This document shows positions 18,757 through 28,833 of a stretch of DNA of 64,000 nt, one piece after another. The notes beneath the pieces were generated by a model, which worked only from the letters and a program-made list of their open reading frames with translations, did not search any database and had not been told where the DNA came from. The first letter of the stretch is position 1. The number at the start of each line of letters is the position of its first letter. This stretch comes from Prorocentrum cordatum (Eukaryota > Sar > Dinophyceae > Prorocentrales > Prorocentraceae): assembly GCA_963575745.1 (NCBI GenBank), contig CAUYUJ010017803.1, forward strand, positions 1 to 64,000, given 5' to 3'. Made by a program: the position numbers and the translations under genes.

Positions 18757-20788
18757 GCAGCCACCGACCGATACCCCCCTCCTGGCCCCCTCCCTTGGAA
18801 CCTCTGTTATTAGGCCCCCCCTTCCCCCACTCCACCACTTCTCGCCCAAAACCGACCGATGCCCCCAACCACGCCCCCCACCACGCCCCCGCCACGCCGT
18901 GGCATCCCCACCCCATGGCGCCTCCCACCACGCCCCGGCGTCCCACGGCATCCCCACCCCATGGAGCCTCTGTTCTTGGGACCCCCCACCCTGCGATTTC
19001 TCGCCCAAACCCGGCATCCCCACCCCATGGAGCCTCTGTTCTTGGGACCCCCCACCCTGCGATTTCTCGCCCAAAGCCTACCGATGCCCCCCTCCTGGCC
19101 CCGGCATCCCCACGCCATGGAGCCTCTGTTCTTGGGGCCCCGGGGCTCTACGATTTCTCGCCCAAAACCTACCGACGCCCCCCTCCTGGCCCCGGCATCC
19201 CCACACCATGGAGCCTTTGTTCTTGGGACCCCCACCCTACGATTTCTCACCCAAAACCAACCGATTTCGCCCCCTTCCTGGCCCCGGCATCACCACCCCA
19301 TGGAGCCTCTGTTCTTGGGATCCCCCACCCTTACGATTCCTCGCCCAAAACATACCGACGCCCCCCTCCTGGCCCCGGCATCCCCACCCCATGGAGCCTC
19401 TGTTCTTGGAGCCCCCCACCCCACGATTTCTCGCCCCAAAACCTACCGACGCCCATCTCCTTGCCCCGGCATCCCACCCCATGGAGCCTCTGTTCTTGGG
19501 ACCCCCCACTCTACGATTCCTCGCCCAAACCCTACCGACGCCCCCCTCCTGGCCCCGGCATCCCCACCCCATGGAGCCTCTGTTCTTAAGATCCCCCCCC
19601 TTCGATTGCTCTCGCCCAACACCTACCGACGCTCCCCTCCTGGCCCCGGCATCCCCACTCCATGGAGCTTCGTTTCTTGGGGACCCCCCACGTACGATAT
19701 CTCGCCCAAGACCTACCGACGCCCCCCCTCTGGCCCCGGCATCCCCACCCCATGGAGCCTCTGTTATTGGGACCCCCTTCCCTCCTGGCCCCGGCATCCC
19801 CACCCCATGGAGCCTCTGTTCTTGGGACCCCCCACCCTACGAACCGACGCCCCCCTCCTGGCCCCGGCATCCCCACCCATGGAGCCTCTGTTCTTGGAGC
19901 CCCCCACCCTACGATTTCTCGCCCAAAACCTACCGACGCCCCCCTCCTGGCCCCGGCATCCCCACCCCATGGAGCCTCTGTTCTTGGACCCCCCACCCTA
20001 CGATTTCTCGCTCAAAACCTACCGACCCCCCTCCTGGCCCCGGCATCCCCACCCCATGGAGCCTCTGTTCTTGGAGCCCCCCACCCTACGATTTCTCGCC
20101 CAAAACCGAGACCCCCCTCCTGGCCCCGGCACCCCACCCCATGGAGCCTCTGTTCTTGGGACCTCCCACCCTACGATTTCTCGCCCAAAACCTACCGACG
20201 CCCCCCTCCTGGTCCGGCATCCCCACGCCACGGAGCCTCTGTTCGTGGGACCCTCCAATCTACGATTTCTCGCCCCGCCCAAAACCTACCGACGCCCACC
20301 TCCTGGCCCAGGCATCCCCACCCCATGGAAGCCTCTGTTCTTGGAGCCCCCCCTACGATTTCTCGCCCAAAACCTACCGACGCCCCCCTCCTGGCCCACC
20401 CGCCCCATGGAGCCTCTGTTCTTGGGACCCCCCACCCTACGATTTCTCTCCCAAAACCTACCGACGCCCCCTCCTGCCCGGCATCCCCACCCCATGGATC
20501 CTCTGTTCTTGGGACCCCCCCCCGACGATTTCCGCCAAAACCTACCGACGCCCCCCTCCTGGCTCCGGCATCCCCACCCCATGGAGCCTCTGTTCTTGGG
20601 ACCCCCACCCTACGATTTCTCGCCAACCCCGGCATCCCCACCCCATGGAGCCTCTGTTCATGGGACCCCCCCCCCTACGATTTCCCCCCAAAACCTACCG
20701 ACGCCCCCCTCCTGGCCCCGGCATCCCCACGCCATGGAGCCTCTGTTCTTGGGGCCCCGGGGCTCTACGATTTCTCGCCCAAAACCTA
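18757..20788 (+). repeat. 90-bp satellite array, left part
   Basis: About 22 tandem units, degenerate at the left edge, each running CCATGGAGCCTCTGTTCTTG, then GGACCCCCCACCCTACGATT, then TCTCGCCCAAAACCTACCGA, then CGCCCCCCTCCTGGCCCCGG and CATCCCCACC. The array stops abruptly inside a unit at AAAACCTA (20788), where the TIR element begins; it resumes in phase at 34744. All three plus frames are open because the unit lacks stops; I do not call genes. Confidence 0.95.
20787..20788. repeat. TA target-site duplication, left copy
   Basis: TA within the satellite phrase AAAACCTA. Joining 20788 to 34746 with one TA removed restores the consensus AAAACCTACCGACG. Confidence 0.75.
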
Positions 20789-20812
20789 CTTTGGTGATGG
20801 CGTTGACATATG
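20789..20812 (+). repeat. Left terminal inverted repeat of the TIR element
   Basis: 24 bp starting CTTTGGTGATGG and ending ACATATG. Exact inverted match to 34720-34743. Confidence 0.85.
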
Positions 20813-21090
20813 AGATCTATGTCAGATGAAGCCACTTATAAGTTATTTCAATTATATATGAAGTTATGTGTAAGTAACTTGAAATCACTTGTAGTGAGAT
20901 ATGTAAAGATCCTGCAACTACCATCCACATCTAACTTAATTCATTAACATATATACTTAAATCACATGTAGAACATATGTTACTTGTGTGCACCCAATTG
21001 CCATACTTATAAGTTACTTGTAGTTATACTTATAAATAAGATAAGTTTAAGTCCGATAAGTCTGCTTTTTTCGTCTGCTTTTTGAAAAGG
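20813..21090. other. AT-rich left subterminal region
   Basis: Sharply AT-rich against a GC-rich background, with repeated TTACTTATAA/AAGTTACTTG words. Its inner edge AAGTCCGATAAGTCTGCTTT has an inverted near-match at 34580-34620. It may hold transposase binding sites; that is inference. Confidence 0.6.
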
Positions 21091-21259
21091 TGGTCGGAAA
21101 CCGAAAAACGCGCAGGTTTTCTTCAGCACAGTGTTTCGCCAGGCGCCAGGCGACCGAGAAGGCCGTTCATCACCGAGCTCAACCCGCGCAGCCTGGGGGG
21201 TAGGAAAGAGGGGGCGGGAATGGCGGGGGGGGGGATCGGGAGGGGATGCCATGCGCATT

Positions 21260-21777
21260 GGCGGCACACCGCCCGCACTTCTCATCGCGGCGCGTTCTGA
21301 TGTGATTCGTTTCGGCGGCCCACCGCCCACGTCTTGCAAATACTGAGCAGTTTTATCGCATTGGCGGCGCACCGCCCATCGCTATGTTTTGCCCGCGTAT
21401 TGCAATTTGTACGTTTTGCACATGTTGATTGAAGTTTCGTCGCGTTGGCGGTGCACCGCCCACGTTCCCTTGATTGCGCGAATCGTTTCTTCACGCATCG
21501 GCGGGGCACCGCCCACGCAGCACGTTTCATCCGAATTCGTCATCGAATTTGGCGGTGCACCGCCCACGTCCCCGTGATTGCGCGATGCGTTTCTTTCGCG
21601 TTGGCGGTGCACCGCCCGCGGCGCATGCTTCGCCCGAGTTTGTCATCGCATTTGGCGGCCCACCGCCCACGTCACCTTGATTGCGCGAGGTGTTTCTGCA
21701 TTCGTTGGCGGTGCACCGCCTTCGGCGCACGTTTCATCATATACCGTTTGTTTGGTCGCATTGGCGGCGCACCGCCC
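21260..21777. repeat. Hairpin cluster 1 (GGCGG-N-GCACCGCC), upstream of gene A
   Basis: Ten copies start at 21260, 21314, 21363, 21447, 21500, 21551, 21603, 21654, 21707 and 21763, mostly 49-56 bp apart. Core variants are GGCGGTGCACCGCC, GGCGGCGCACCGCC, GGCGGGGCACCGCC and GGCGGCCCACCGCC. Spacers often carry TTGATTGCGCGA and TTTCRTC words, so the unit is about 52 bp. Confidence 0.9.
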
Positions 21778-21933
21778 AGGAGGGGGGAGGAGGGGAGAGG
21801 GGGGAGGAGAGGAGAGCAGAAGGAAGACGTGAAGGGCCATGCCATTTCCCTTCGCCACAATACGCTGCCCCTGTCCCACCGAGCGCTTCTGGAGGGGCCG
21901 CGGGGCGGGCGCCCCCCGACGCGCCGCGGCGCG

Positions 21934-23935
21934 ATGGAGCGCGCCCAGGCTGCCCTGGGCGAGGCAGCCGCGGCGCTTGCAGCGGCGAGCGGGCCTTCCA
22001 GGGGCGCTGCAGAGCAGCTGCACTTCGGGAAGGTGCGCGCGCTCATCGAAGGCCAGAGGTGAGGCTCGGGTCAAAGATCCCGTGCGGGCGAGAGGCCATC
22101 CGTTCCCCCTTCGAGGAGGTCCCCGCCTCCGTTCGGCGGAACGCCGCCCGCTCCCCCCTCCTCCCCGCCGTCTAACATTCCCCCGTCGTTTTGCAGGTGG
22201 ACGGCCACGGAGAAAGGGCAGCTGCTGACCCAGCTCGGGCAGACGGGGTTCAGTCACGATTTGGTCGGCGCCGCGACCGAGTGGCTCTGCGGGAGGCGCG
22301 CGAAGGCCAAAGGGCAAAGTTACGAGTGCTTCGTGGAGTTGCTGACTGCCTCCACGTGGCACGTGCTGCTGAGCCCAACCGAGTCGTTCGCTTCGAAATT
22401 TGTCATGTTGATGCGCCACTTGGAGCGCCTCGGGCTCCGGAACCCTTCCGAGCCGACGTTTGGCATGCTAGCCGCGTTCATGTTCCTGGCGTGCCAGCGA
22501 TCAGGCATCGAGAAGAATTCGCCGACTCCGCAGCTCTTGGACGTGTACTTGCAGTTGGTGAAGACCACGTGGCGTTCCCCTGCCTACACAGCTGCTCGAG
22601 GCAAGGCAACCGAGTTTGTCGGCGCGCTCTCCCCCTCGGCGGCGCTGTTCCAGCAGGAGAGGCCGACGCTGTACGAGCAGGCGTTCGCCTCGGAGGGGCC
22701 CGTGCAGCCGACAATTGGGCTTCTCGAGACGCAGGTCCTCGGGAAGCTCATCAGCTTGCGCGGCAACAGGAACGCAGCGCTCGGCGCCCAGGCAACGCCG
22801 CAGCGGGCGGCGTTGCCGCCGATCGCCTTCGCGCCTCTGCCGCCGCCTTCTCCGATGCAAAGCGTTGCGGTTGCAGCCGCGACGATTGCCGCGACGCCTC
22901 CCTTGGGAGCCGCGACGCCAGCGGCGTTGCCGTTGGGGGTGATCCCAACGCACAACACCCGCGGCGGGTGGCCGAACCCAGCGGCGGCCGCCCTCTCGCA
23001 GCGCGGGCCGACGACTCCCACTCCAGCAGCTCCCGCGGGCGAGCCTGCCGCGATGTCGGGAGCGGCGCCTGCGGCCGCGGCCTCAAAGTTGGGTGGTGGC
23101 GCCAAGGTCAAGGCATCGGCCGTTGACGTCATGGTGCTGAGCTCGAGCGAGTCCGAGGTGGACGCGAAGGGGGCGCCGCAGAAGAAGGCAAAGGTTTTTG
23201 GGCGGTAACCTGGCCCGCCTCCGCGGCCTCCGCGATTCACGGGGGCGCGCCTCTGCCCAAGGCAGCGGCGCGCCCTCTGCGGGGCGTCGCAGGCGCGGCG
23301 ATTGGTTATTGCCACTTGCCGCTGTCAAGGTGGATCCGAAACTGCCGCTGGCGAAGCTGCCTGCCGACGCTGCCCTGGTTCTCCTCCAAGCGGCGGGGCA
23401 ACGTACTTCCTCTGGCTGGAAAGCGGAGAAGGGCGAGAAGAAGCGGAGGAAGTCCGACGCAGTGGCGGCCTTGGCGAAGACAAAGGCTTCAGATGGCACG
23501 GCGAAGCCATCGGCGGCGAAGGCAAAGGCAAAGGCAAAAGCCGAGGCAACACCGAAGAAGACTGCGAAGGCGAAGGCGGCAGCATGCAAGCTGAAAGCAC
23601 CGCGGTATGACGACGAGACCACTCGCAGCCAGATTCTCTTCAGGAGCGGGCGCAGCGGGCCAGGCGGCACCAAGAGCAAGAAGTACAGGAACGGCAAGGA
23701 GAAGGACACTTTTGGGTCCCATCTCCTCCAATCGGCGTGGCCACGGGGCTCGATGCGTGGCAGCGGAGCGCGTTGTTGCGGCCGCGCGTGGCCTCGCTCC
23801 AATCATATGCGCAAAGAGACCCCGCGGGCCACTTTGCGTTTATGACGGTTTTCATCTGCCACTCAGGAGGCCGCCATCGCCTGGGCCAAGGCGCTGGTGC
23901 AGAGCGAGCTGGAGGCTCGCAAGAGCGAGTTCTGA
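21934..23935 (+). CDS. Gene A: spliced, unknown function (about 519 aa)
   Basis: Proposed exons: 21934-22058, 22197-23193, 23330-23698 and 23867-23935. Intron 1 is GT-AG (GTGAGG to TTTTGCAG). Intron 2 uses GT at 23194 and AAG before 23330, with AAGGT at both junctions. Intron 3 would be GA-AG with AAG|GAG and CAG|GAG. All phases agree and give 520 codons. An unspliced reading of exon 2 would instead stop at 23208. The N-terminal half (MERAQAALGE onward, then FVMLMRHLERLGLRNPSEPT) looks globular. Then come Ala/Pro-rich sequence, an acidic patch with a SUMO-interaction-like motif (VDVMVLSSSESEVD), Lys/Ala repeats (KAKAKAKAEATPKKTAKAKA) and a C-terminal RSGRSGPGGTKSKKYRNG segment. First gene in the element; I do not recognise the family. 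Confidence 0.6.
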
Positions 23936-24118
23936 GGCGACCTGCTCCGGTGGCGCGATGCATGACTCTCAGTCGGCTTTGCCGCGGGCGGCGCGTGGGG
24001 CGCGCAGCCTGCGTTCAGAAAACAAGGAACTCGGATCGAAATCGGATCGTAATCTTATCGGGCCTTGCTTGTCCTTGCGCTGCTCAGGCGGTTCTTCGTA
24101 TGTATTGGAAGGTTTGCC

Positions 24119-24160
24119 TGGCGGTGCACCGCCGCCATCTGTTGTCGGCGGTGTTCCGCC
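24119..24160. repeat. Hairpin cluster 2, between genes A and B
   Basis: Two copies: GGCGGTGCACCGCC near 24120 and GGCGGTGTTCCGCC near 24147, 27 bp apart. Confidence 0.75.
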
Positions 24161-24471
24161 CTCGCTGGTTCCATTGCCATGGGCGTTCTCATTTCTCTGA
24201 CCGCTGCCTCGCCCGCGCCCGCCTCCCTCCGCCGCTCCCCCCGCGCCTTTTCAATTCAAGCAGCCCTCCCCGCGGGTCCCGCGGCGCCCCTCCCCGCGCC
24301 GCTGCCGCCAGCGGCCGCGGGCGCTTCGCGGGCGCATGGCGAGCGAGGGCGCGGCCAGCAGCGCCATGGACAACTCCGCGGAGGCGCTGGGAATTCCGAA
24401 AACGCCTGCTCGGCCCGAAGCGTCCGCTTGGGCAGTGCAGGCTGATTTCCTGGATTCCTGTTGAGGTGCAC

Positions 24472-25542
24472 ATGGCGGCTTCAGATGCGAGCCAGTCGCT
24501 TTTCTCGCAGGTCGCCGAAGCCTCGAACCTCTTCGAGATGTTCGCCCAGGCTCGAGGGAAACGGATCGAGCGCGCCCGACGCCCATGCGGCCCCGCCCCC
24601 GTTCGCCCGCGTTGGCCTGGATGCAGGCGGCGGCGGGGCAGGGCCCAGAAGCGACGGTGCTCTCGGCGTTTACCTTGCCTTGCGCAGGAGGCAGGCATGG
24701 ATGACATCATCGCCGATCCCGCGCCGCCAGGCTGGCAGACGGCGGGGTGCCCTGGCAGCAGCAGCAGCGACCCCTCGCCAGAGGCGAAGCAAGGACCGAC
24801 GCTCATCCCCGTCCACAATCAGGGCGCGGCGCCGAAGTCGCCGCCACGTCGCACCCGAGACGCTGGCGGCGCGTGGCGGGCGGAGCAGCAGCAGCAGCAG
24901 CAGGAGGTGCAGCAGCAGCAGCAGCAACCGCCGTCGGAGAAGCCTCAGCCGCCGTGGCGCCAGGCGCAACCGCCAGCAGGCGCGCCCAACGTGGGCGCCT
25001 CAGGCGCGCCCAACGTGGGCGCCTTCGTCGCCAAGGTACCCGAAGTGCCGAAAGCGTCTGCGGCGCCAGAGGACGTGGTGCAGGCGTGCAAGTTCTTGCG
25101 CTCGCTGCTGAGCCAGAGCGCGCCGATCGCCTGGAACTCCAAGCGCGTCCAGGAGCCACTGGAGCTGCTGCAGCGCTACGTCGGCATATGGGGTCGCGCC
25201 AGCACGGGGCCGCCCGCGCCCATGCACGGTGGCCCGCAATTCTGGCGCGGCCAGACGTGGCACAAGAGCGGGCAGCGCTGGGGCAACCGTGGTGGTTCAG
25301 GCCCCAAGTCGGAGTGGTACGCCTCCAAATACGGCCGCGCGCCACCGCGCCGCTCGCTCCAGGACAGCGGCGGCGGCCCGTACCTCGCGCCGACGCCGCC
25401 GCCGCCACCGCCGCCACCGCCGCCCCCGCGGCCGACGGCCGCGAGTTCGGCGCCCGCGGCAAAGGCAGCGGCCGCGCGGCCGCCTCCACTGCCCCTGACG
25501 GTCAAGGCGATGCCTTCCAAGAACCGCGGGCTGCACCTCTGA
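24472..25542 (+). CDS. Gene B: Gln- and Pro-rich protein (about 356 aa, or shorter if spliced)
   Basis: Open from ATG at 24472 (MAASDASQSLFSQVAEASNL) to a stop at 25542. A poly-Gln segment interrupted by EV lies at about 24883-24928, then a duplicated GAPNVGA phrase, a helical stretch (EDVVQACKFLRSLLSQ), a Trp/Gly/Arg region (FWRGQTWHKSGQRWGNRGG) and a poly-Pro run near 25394-25430. The stretch 24551-24689 is Arg-rich and unlike the rest; it could be an intron with a GC donor (CAG|GCTCGA) and acceptor GCGCAG before 24690, both in phase. A separate small first exon from ATG 24336 is also possible. Second gene of the TIR element; function unknown. Confidence 0.5.
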   Translation: MAASDASQSLFSQVAEASNLFEMFAQARGKRIERARRPCGPAPVRPRWPGCRRRRGRAQKRRCSRRLPCLAQEAGMDDIIADPAPPGWQTAGCPGSSSSDPSPEAKQGPTLIPVHNQGAAPKSPPRRTRDAGGAWRAEQQQQQQEVQQQQQQPPSEKPQPPWRQAQPPAGAPNVGASGAPNVGAFVAKVPEVPKASAAPEDVVQACKFLRSLLSQSAPIAWNSKRVQEPLELLQRYVGIWGRASTGPPAPMHGGPQFWRGQTWHKSGQRWGNRGGSGPKSEWYASKYGRAPPRRSLQDSGGGPYLAPTPPPPPPPPPPPRPTAASSAPAAKAAAARPPPLPLTVKAMPSKNRGLHL

Positions 25543-25580
25543 GACTCGCGGGCCGCGGGCTTTGACAACCCCCTCGGAGG

Positions 25581-25699
25581 TCAGACGCCGACTGAAACAT
25601 CCATGAGGGGCGGGGGGACGTGAGAGCGGAGAGGTGATGGACGGTGAGCCAGGAGACAAATGGAAAGAGAGCGGAGTGGAAGTTTCAGTCGGCATCTGA
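25581..25699. mobile_element. MITE-like or introner-like repeat, copy 1
   Basis: About 119 bp with inverted termini TCAGACGCCGACTGAAAC and its near complement GTTTCAGTCGGCATCTGA. G/A-rich interior. Related termini occur at 27067-27211. The right end is followed by TTTCCGATTTTCAG, a plausible 3' splice site. Confidence 0.6.
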
Positions 25700-25811
25700 T
25701 TTTCCGATTTTCAGGTGCCGTTCTTCGCCGCTGGCGGCTGTCGCGGTAGACGTGCGCCGCGCTCGCGGGACCGTTCGCGAATATCCTTTGCGCGCGTCGC
25801 CAGCAAAAAAT

Positions 25812-25940
25812 CGGCGGGGCACCGCCTGTCATGGGCTCTCGTCGGCGGCACTCCGCCTAACTTCGGCGGTGCACCGCCCGCGCGCGCTGGACTCCCAGCA
25901 CTCCCCCCCATTCAGCTTCGGCGGTGTACCGCCTGTGCGT
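25812..25940. repeat. Hairpin cluster 3, between genes B and C
   Basis: Four copies of the GGCGG...CCGCC palindrome (GGGGCAC, CACTC, TGCAC and TGTAC centres), near 25812, 25842, 25865 and 25920. Confidence 0.8.
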
Positions 25941-26167
25941 GCTCCACGCTCCCTGCACGCCTCCTCCATTCCTCTTATGATGTTTTCCGCGGCCGCAGGC
26001 TCCAGGCTGCGCTTGCGCCGCGCTTTTCCCGCGCGCGCCTTCGCGGGCGCCCATCCGCCGTCCTCGGCGCGCTCTCGCAGCCTTCGCGGCCGCCTCCCTT
26101 CGCGCCGTCTTTGGCGCGCTCTCGATCGCGGGCCTCCAGTGCGCCATCGAGCTCTTCTCTTCGCGAG

Positions 26168-26908
26168 ATGCCCATGATCAGCGTCTTCGGGTGCACGTGC
26201 CCGTTGTCGGGGACCTGCTCGAAACGCGGGAGTTTCTTCAAGGGCGCGTCGCGAGATGAGGCCCTGTCGAGGCTCAAGACGCACTTGGTGAAGTCGAGCT
26301 ACCACCTCCTCGAGGATGCCGACGCGGATCTTCAACTGGCCATCGCCGAGGTCGGCGCGCCCAAACGATTGCTTGCCCACGTCTTTCGGCGAACCTCGGT
26401 GGCGCTCGGCTCACCGAGGTCCGAGCGCCTTCGAGGTTCGACGAATGGCGCGAGCGATCGCGGGGCGCGCTTGAAGGTCGAGGAGTGGACTGAGGACACG
26501 GACGAGTGGGAGCGCTGGCAGAAGGCCAACGACGAGCAGTGGTGCAAGAACAACCGCCGCCGTGGCGCTCGCAGTGCGCCGTACCAGCCTCCCGAGCAGG
26601 TCGCTCCACTCAGCCAGAGTGCAGTGGCGGCGGCCTTCCCGAAGGGCAGCGGCAAGGGCGGTCCGCTTCAGCTCAACATGGGCGGAGCGAGCTCGCCCGT
26701 CAGCGCCAACATCGCGCCCGAGGCCACCGTGCAGCTGAACTCAGCGCAGGCGCAGGTGATCCTCGACAGCGTCACGAGGGCGAGGATGTGCTCGGCGGCC
26801 TGCCTGGCAGTGGCGGAGCGGTCGGCCGTGGCGTTCCGCGCCGAGCAGGCGGCCCTCGCCGACCTGCAGGAGACGCTGGCCAGCTGGCTCTCCAACAACG
26901 CGTCGTGA
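26168..26908 (+). CDS. Gene C: 246-aa protein of unknown function
   Basis: ATG at 26168 (MPMISVFGCTCPLSGTCSK) with stop at 26908. The N-terminus has C-x-C-x5-C, a possible metal site. A charged middle follows (VEEWTEDTDEWERWQKAND), then a Gly/Ser/Gln-rich linker and a C-terminal Ala/Leu/Glu helix region (RARMCSAACLAVAERSAVAF). The frame is open further upstream but that part covers the hairpin cluster, so the internal Met is preferred. Third gene in the TIR element, between hairpin clusters 3 and 4. Coding status rests on the intact frame and the non-repetitive composition. Confidence 0.55.
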   Translation: MPMISVFGCTCPLSGTCSKRGSFFKGASRDEALSRLKTHLVKSSYHLLEDADADLQLAIAEVGAPKRLLAHVFRRTSVALGSPRSERLRGSTNGASDRGARLKVEEWTEDTDEWERWQKANDEQWCKNNRRRGARSAPYQPPEQVAPLSQSAVAAAFPKGSGKGGPLQLNMGGASSPVSANIAPEATVQLNSAQAQVILDSVTRARMCSAACLAVAERSAVAFRAEQAALADLQETLASWLSNNAS

Positions 26909-27066
26909 GGCCACGTTGGGGTCCTCCCGTCGCGGCGGCGTCGGCCGCCCCCTTCGGCCGCCTCGTCGGCCGCCCTCTTCGGCCGCCTCGTCGGCCTAGC
27001 AGCCCGCCGCGCCGCCCGCGCAGGGCTTGCATCGGCCGCGTAGGCCGCCTTGGGCCCCGCGGGGGT

Positions 27067-27211
27067 TCGACGCCGACTGACAGATCGGGGAGGGGCACGG
27101 TGAGGGAGGTGCGGAGGGAAGGGGCATGGAGAGGAGCATGGGAGGGGGGTGCGGCATGGGGAGGGGCATGAGAATCGGGGTGGGGCGGAAAGGCTGTCGG
27201 TCGGCTTCTGA
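27067..27211. mobile_element. MITE-like or introner-like repeat, copy 2
   Basis: About 145 bp with inverted termini TCGACGCCGACTGACAG and CTGTCGGTCGGCTTCTGA, matching copy 1 (25581-25699) in the CGCCGACTGA core. The interior is made of GGGGAGGGGCATG-like words. Confidence 0.55.
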
Positions 27212-27309
27212 CCCCCGCAACTCTTCGGCGCATCCGCGCGGTCGCTCGCGCGCGCGCGGGCCGTGCGCGCACTCTTATTTTTGGCGGGTCCGCCATTCTT
27301 TCTTGGAAA

Positions 27310-27667
27310 ACTGCGATCATCATCATCAACATCATCGTCATCAACATCATCATCATCATCATCATCATCATCATGAGTAGCATTGCCATTCTCATCCTCA
27401 TCATTCCGATCACCCCCATAGGAGGAGAAGGAAGAGGAGGAGTGGTGGCGAGGAGAGGGCGAGGAAGAGGAGGAGGGGAAGAGGAGGAGGAGGAGGAGGA
27501 GGAAGGGGGGGGGAGGAGTCCTTCCCCACCATTTTTCATCATCATTCTCACCATCATCATTCCGATCACCACCATCGGAGGCGGAGGAGAAGGAGGAGGA
27601 GGAGCAACAGGAGGAGGAGTGGTGAGGAAAGAGAATGAGGAGGAGGAGGAGGAGGAGGAGGAGGAGA
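27310..27667. repeat. (CAT)n and (GGA)n trinucleotide microsatellites
   Basis: ATC/CAT repeats at 27318-27375, then GGA repeats, then a second copy of the block ATTCCGATCACC (27405 and 27562). No gene. Confidence 0.85.
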
Positions 27668-27915
27668 GGGAACGATCTCGGCGCGGCTGCGATGAGGGCT
27701 GCGTTCCTGCGCCGCGTATCGCGGCGTATCCTGGCGTATCCTGGCGTATCCTGGCGTGGCCTGGCGTATCGCGGCGCATCGCGCGACGGCGCGCCGCGAT
27801 GCGCCAGGATGCGCAAGATACGCATGGCGCCAGGATCGCGCCAGGATGCGCCGCGATACGCGCGATACGCGGCGCAGGAACGCAGCCCTCAGCGCAGCCG
27901 CGCCGAGCTCGTTCC
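27668..27915. repeat. 248-bp inverted repeat (long hairpin)
   Basis: The left arm 27668-27725 (GGAACGATCTCGGCGCGGCT, then GCGTTCCTGCGCCGCGTATC) is nearly the reverse complement of the right arm 27861-27915. The loop contains tandem GTATCCTGGC units and GCGCCAGGAT words that pair with each other, extending the stem. Confidence 0.8.
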
Positions 27916-28104
27916 GATTCTTCGGAATCGCCATCACCATCACCATGGACACTCGCCATCTCACCTTCACCACCACATCACCATCGCCACCTCGCCATCA
28001 CCACCTCACCATCACCAGAAATCATCGTCAGCACCTCGCCACCACCATCATCGTCACCACCAGCATCATCGTCGTCACCACCATCAGCATCACAACCTTA
28101 CCAC
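27916..28104. repeat. CACCAT/CATCAC-rich microsatellite
   Basis: Degenerate CAC/CAT repeats, no stable reading frame of interest. Confidence 0.8.
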
Positions 28105-28116
28105 CACGTAGTCGTC

Positions 28117-28645
28117 GGCGGCGCACCGCCCATCGGTTGGACTTGTCCGCTGTGCTCCGCCCTTTGTTTTGTTTGACGTTTCCGTCGGCGGTGCACCGCC
28201 CATTGCCTGGTTGCACAATTTCGTCGGCGGCGCACCGCCCATGGATCGTCGTTGTCGGCGGCGCACCGCCCATTGTATGATTAGACAATTTCGTCGGCGG
28301 TGCACCGCCCATCGGTTGGACTTGTCGGCGGCGCACCGCCCAATTTATGATTGGGCAATCTCGTCGGCGGTGCACCGCCAATCGGTCGTCGTTGTCGGCG
28401 GCGCAGCGCGCATTGTATGGTTGCACAATTTCGTCGGCGGCGCACCGCCCTTCGATCGTCGTTGTCGGCGGCACACCGCCCATTGCATGGTTAGACAAGT
28501 TCGTCGGCGGCGCACCGCCCATCGATCCTCGTCGTCGGCGGCGCGCCGCCCATTGTTTGCATGTATATTCGTGAGCGCCACGCCGATCATCTGTTTTCCA
28601 CGTCGCGGCTGTCGCATCGCGCCGCGCGTTTTCGGCGGCGCACCG
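28117..28645. repeat. Hairpin cluster 4, between genes C and D: strict 70-bp dimer array
   Basis: Twelve copies of GGCGG-N-GCACCGCC start at 28117, 28187, 28226, 28257, 28296, 28327, 28366, 28397, 28436, 28467, 28506 and 28537, plus one at about 28632. From 28187 the spacing alternates exactly 39, 31, 39, 31, so the unit is a 70-bp dimer of two hairpins. Spacers alternate between TTGCACAATTTCGTC-like and ATCGTCGTTGTC-like words. Confidence 0.92.
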
Positions 28646-28833
28646 CCTGTTGTTCCAGATGTGTAGGCTGTGTTGCGCAGCCATGTCCACTTCTCCAGAA
28701 CCAACCTGCTCTCTCATCGGCCTTGCCCCTTGTTCCCTTTCATCCTCGCGCCGTGTTCTCGACAGCCGTTTTGTGCTGGCGCGCGGCCGCGGGAGCCGCG
28801 CGCGCGGCCGCGGGGGCCGCGGCGCCGCGGGCC

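Noticed and set aside
18859-20829. 656-codon Pro-rich frame and two parallel frames
   Set aside because: They translate the 90-bp satellite; parallel frames are equally open and indels shift the frame between units.
26668-27959. Long minus-strand Ser/Asp/Met-rich frames
   Set aside because: They cover trinucleotide repeats and the long hairpin; composition is purely repeat-derived.
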